This document shows, piece by piece, positions 60,472 through 64,000 of a DNA stretch of 64,000 bases (the first letter of the stretch is position 1; each line of letters opens with the position of its first letter). A program made the translations under genes and the position numbers. The notes beneath the pieces are model-generated. The model was not told where the DNA came from and did no database searches. It saw nothing but the letters and a program-made list of their open reading frames with translations. Origin of the DNA: Alphaproteobacteria bacterium (lineage in GTDB: Bacteria; Pseudomonadota; Alphaproteobacteria; JAEULC01); contig JAKLKW010000012.1 in the NCBI GenBank assembly GCA_023150455.1, positions 1 to 64,000 on the forward strand, written 5' to 3'.

Positions 60472-61099
60472 ATGACCTACCCGCCCGTCCCGGACGTGAA
60501 CGCCATCGCCGACCAGTTCGGTCGCGCCGTCCGAAACGCACAACGGAACGACCGGCCCTATCGGCATTGGCGCCTCAAGGACGTGTTCCCGGTCGATCTG
60601 TGCACCGGCGTTCTCACGCTGCCGATCGCGCCGCCGGTCCTCGGCCGGACCGACGGGACGCGCAACACCTACAACGACCAGCGCATCTTCATCACGCCCG
60701 CGCTGCGCGCCAAGTTCCCGACCTGTCGCGCCCTGGCCGATGCGTTGCAGCGGCCCGAAATCGCGCGGCTGATGGCCGAGACCTGCGGCATCGCCGTCGC
60801 CGGCAGCTACCTGCGCATGGAATACATCCAGGACACCGACGGCGCCTGGCTCGAACCGCACCGCGACATCCCGGAGAAGCTGTTCTCGATTCTACGACGC
60901 CGAGCGCCGCTGGGTCGGACGATCGTCGGGCGAGTTCAATTCGGGCGTGATCTTCGTGCCCGGTCCCGATACATGGCACGGCTTCGACCCGCGCCCGATC
61001 ATTGGCGTGCGGCGGCTGATGGAGATCAACTACGTCCGCAACGATTGGCGCGACACCGGGCAGCTGGCGATGCCGGACCGGCCGATCTCGCTTACGTAG
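60472..61099 (+). pseudogene. Second 2OG/Fe(II) oxygenase, broken by deletion and frameshift
   Basis: The first frame, from ATG 60472 (GAGAGGA upstream), runs through the iron motif LEPHRDIPEKLFS. At about 60886-60890 the reading frame shifts by one. The next frame continues as FYDAERRWVGRSSGEFNSGV, then PDTWHGFDPRPIIGVRR with the distal His and Arg, to a stop at 61097-61099. Compared with similar oxygenases, about 15 residues are missing at the junction. The 3' end overlaps the convergent regulator gene by eight bases. Confidence 0.8.
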
Positions 61100-61820
61100 C
61101 GCTGGCTTCCTCGCAGTGCTGGCGCAATGCGCTCACGTCGGTGATGCGCACGACCGGCCCATCGACGACGACCCCAAGGTCGTGCATGCGCGTGAAGACG
61201 CGCGACAGGCTCTCGGGCGAGATGCCGATCCGGTTGGCGAGCGCGGACTTGCTGACCGGCAGCGGCACGTCGGCCGGCCCGCTGACCCGGTCGGTGAGCG
61301 AGAGCAGCACCGCCGCGAAACGCTGGCTGGGCGAGCAGGTTTTCAGCTCGGTGACGGTCTGGGTGAGGCGCGATTGCCAGCGCGCAAGGCTCGCCAGCAT
61401 CTTCAGCGGCAGCTCGGGATCGCTTCCCACCTGCGCAACGAAGCGTTCTCCCGGTATCTGGATCAGCCGAGTGCCCGCGAGAGCCTCGGCGTTGACCGGA
61501 TAGACGCGCATGCCGAAGATAGCGGCCTCGGCGAAGCTGAAGCCCGGTTCGATGAACGAGATGGTCGTGTGCTTTCCGTGCAGCGTGAGGGCGAACAGCC
61601 GCACGCGACCGGCTGCGACGATGTAGAACCATTGGGCCGGGTCGCCGGCCGAGAACAGCAGCGAGTCCGCTTCGAAGGCAACGGTCGTGGCGTCCTCGAC
61701 CAGCCGGTCGACCAACTGGTGGTCGAGCCCGTCGAAAAGGTGGATCGCACGCACGACTTCCATGTCGGCAGCCGTCAGATGGCGGTGCGCGCCCGCGTCC
61801 AGCCCGGTCCGGCGTTCCAT
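61092..61820 (-). CDS. Crp/Fnr-family regulator 1 (Dnr/NnrR-like)
   Basis: The 242-residue regulator has a cyclic-nucleotide-type sensor domain (residues about 25-140) without the FNR cysteine cluster, so it is not a direct 4Fe-4S sensor of the FNR type. The C-terminal HTH reads LANRIGISPESLSRVFTRM, with the ExxSR signature that recognises TTGA half-sites. This fits NO- or heme-sensing Dnr/NnrR/NnrR2-type proteins. It is co-transcribed with a second regulator; starts and stops overlap by one base. Confidence 0.85.
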   Translation of the reverse strand: MERRTGLDAGAHRHLTAADMEVVRAIHLFDGLDHQLVDRLVEDATTVAFEADSLLFSAGDPAQWFYIVAAGRVRLFALTLHGKHTTISFIEPGFSFAEAAIFGMRVYPVNAEALAGTRLIQIPGERFVAQVGSDPELPLKMLASLARWQSRLTQTVTELKTCSPSQRFAAVLLSLTDRVSGPADVPLPVSKSALANRIGISPESLSRVFTRMHDLGVVVDGPVVRITDVSALRQHCEEASAT

Positions 61821-62557
61821 CAGACCTGCTCAGGTGATCCGGTCAAATTCGCGGACTCAGCTTCGACGAATTGGCGCAGGCGATCAAGATCGGCAATGGC
61901 GATCCCGCCTCCGATCATGGTCCGGACGCCGAGGCCCACGAGGCGGCGAAAGGCCCGCGACAGACTCTCCGGCGTCATCCCCAGCAGAGCGGCGACGGTG
62001 CGCTTCTCGAACGGCAGCCGCAGCGCGGCGGGGTTGCTTTGCCGCTCGGCCAGCACGACCAGGAACCGGGCCAGCCGCTGCGGGCCGGTCATGAGCTTGA
62101 GGTCGGTGATCTGGGCGATCAGGGGCTTCAGGCGCGCGGACATGTAGCCGAGCATCCTGAGCTGCGCGGCGGTGTTGGCGCGCAGGCAGTCGAGAACCAG
62201 CGGCGAGGGCAACTCGACCAGCAGCGCCGCCCGCAGCACTTCGGCGTCGATGGCCGCGCCGTGCTCGACGAACATGGCGGACTCGCCGATCAGGCACGGG
62301 GCGTCGACGACTTCGACCAGGCAACGGCGGCCACTCGGCAGCGAGCCGAACAGGCAGATGCTTCCTTCCAGCACGACGTAGAGCAGGCGGCCTTCGGGCC
62401 CCGACGCCGTCAGCCGGGCACCGACGGGCGCCCGCGCCAGTCTTGCCCTGGTGACCAGCGGAGCGAACTCCTCCGGGCGCAACGCGGCGAACGGCCCGAT
62501 GCGCTTCACGCGCAGCAGGCTGCTCGCGTCGGCGTCCGCGTAGACGAGTGTCGGCAT
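61820..62557 (-). CDS. Crp/Fnr-family regulator 2
   Basis: The 245-residue paralogue of the downstream gene also lacks an FNR-type cysteine cluster. The sensor domain includes LLYVVLEGSICLFGSLPSGR. A long dimerisation helix follows (LRANTAAQLRMLGYMSARLK). The HTH is VAALLGMTPESLSRAFRRLV, again with ExxSR. It is transcribed away from the chelatase gene; the 62617 box lies in the shared spacer and may give autoregulation. Two such regulators in tandem suggest a cascade or heterodimer. Confidence 0.85.
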   Translation of the reverse strand: MPTLVYADADASSLLRVKRIGPFAALRPEEFAPLVTRARLARAPVGARLTASGPEGRLLYVVLEGSICLFGSLPSGRRCLVEVVDAPCLIGESAMFVEHGAAIDAEVLRAALLVELPSPLVLDCLRANTAAQLRMLGYMSARLKPLIAQITDLKLMTGPQRLARFLVVLAERQSNPAALRLPFEKRTVAALLGMTPESLSRAFRRLVGLGVRTMIGGGIAIADLDRLRQFVEAESANLTGSPEQV

Positions 62558-62616
62558 TCAGGGGCCCGCAGCCATTCGCCCGAATGACAGCATCGCACAA
62601 CCTCGCCGGATTCCAT

Positions 62617-62630
62617 TTGACCTTCGTCAA
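62617..62630. promoter_or_regulatory. FNR/Dnr/NnrR-type box TTGAC-CTTC-GTCAA
   Basis: A perfect dyad lies in the spacer between the divergent regulator and chelatase genes. A start site about 41 bp from its centre would be near 62665, which fits translation of the chelatase from GTG 62685 rather than GTG 62649. Confidence 0.75.
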
Positions 62631-62684
62631 GGCAGCTCCCGCCATCGCGTGGGAGCGTGCGCAATTCTCTGCCGGGGAAGCGCG

Positions 62685-64000
<1,316 letters not shown>

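Overview
This 64 kb window has very high GC content by eye, with dense gene packing and many ATGA stop/start overlaps. I read it as an alphaproteobacterial chromosome, most likely related to Rhodospirillales. Supporting signs are a PAS_5-type protein, an NdvA-like glucan exporter, a hairpin repeat encoding MAGLVPAI, several GlxA/Crp-type regulators, and a nirS denitrification locus at the right edge. No rRNA, CRISPR array or complete insertion sequence is visible. There is one tRNA gene (Ser, anticodon TGA).

Layout. 0-1.8 kb: partial EEP nuclease/phosphatase, PaaI-like thioesterase, DoxX, PAS protein. 1.9-11.7 kb: one long leftward operon, hyuA-hyuB-peptide/opine ABC importer (SBP, DppB, fused DppC-DppD, DppF)-alpha/beta hydrolase. 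11.9-20.1 kb: truncated esterase, pentapeptide-repeat protein, 2-hydroxyacid dehydrogenase, acyl-CoA dehydrogenase remnant, NdvA-like exporter, a second ABC exporter whose stop codon lies in a perfect 28-bp inverted repeat, a small secreted protein, a CDF-like transporter. 20.3-26.3 kb: secreted caspase-WSC protein and a branched-chain amino acid type importer with LivM, LivG and LivF fused in one chain. 26.4-37.0 kb: catabolic island with a ThDP enzyme, epimerase, cupin, FAD oxidoreductase and TIM-barrel isomerase, then an aldehyde dehydrogenase, an IclR regulator and tricarballylate-type TcuA/TcuB. The aldehyde dehydrogenase has an in-frame UGA exactly where its catalytic cysteine should be. 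37.0-43.7 kb: small cysteine-rich protein with an internal repeat, split chemotaxis receptor, GST, HPP protein, MazE/PemK toxin-antitoxin pair, tRNA-Ser, small secreted proteins. 43.9-58.2 kb: mostly core genes (SDR, Ldh2-type dehydrogenase, GlxA regulator, YdcF, lytic transglycosylase, RlpA, D,D-carboxypeptidase, tmk, MetX-like hydrolase, holB, metG, tatD, MBL hydrolase). The 3' part of metG and a following small membrane-protein gene form an AT-richer patch of about 1 kb. 58.4-64 kb: denitrification edge with a RidA/chorismatase-like protein, two 2OG oxygenases (one broken), two Crp/Fnr regulators, a CbiX-type chelatase and the start of nirS.

How the parts fit. Three TTGAC-N4-GTCAA dyads lie upstream of the RidA-like gene, the chelatase gene and nirS. 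Both adjacent Crp/Fnr proteins carry the ExxSR recognition-helix signature that reads TTGA half-sites, so this looks like one nitrogen-oxide/low-oxygen regulon. CbiX fits iron insertion on the siroheme/heme d1 route that NirS needs. The unexplained members are the RidA-like protein and the oxygenases.

The window holds several damaged genes: a truncated esterase, a probable hyuB N-terminal frameshift, an acyl-CoA dehydrogenase remnant, the split receptor, the broken oxygenase, and a tcuA without an obvious start. That makes decay or assembly error a serious alternative for the UGA-containing aldehyde dehydrogenase. Even so, the placement of that UGA is striking enough to be the first thing to check.
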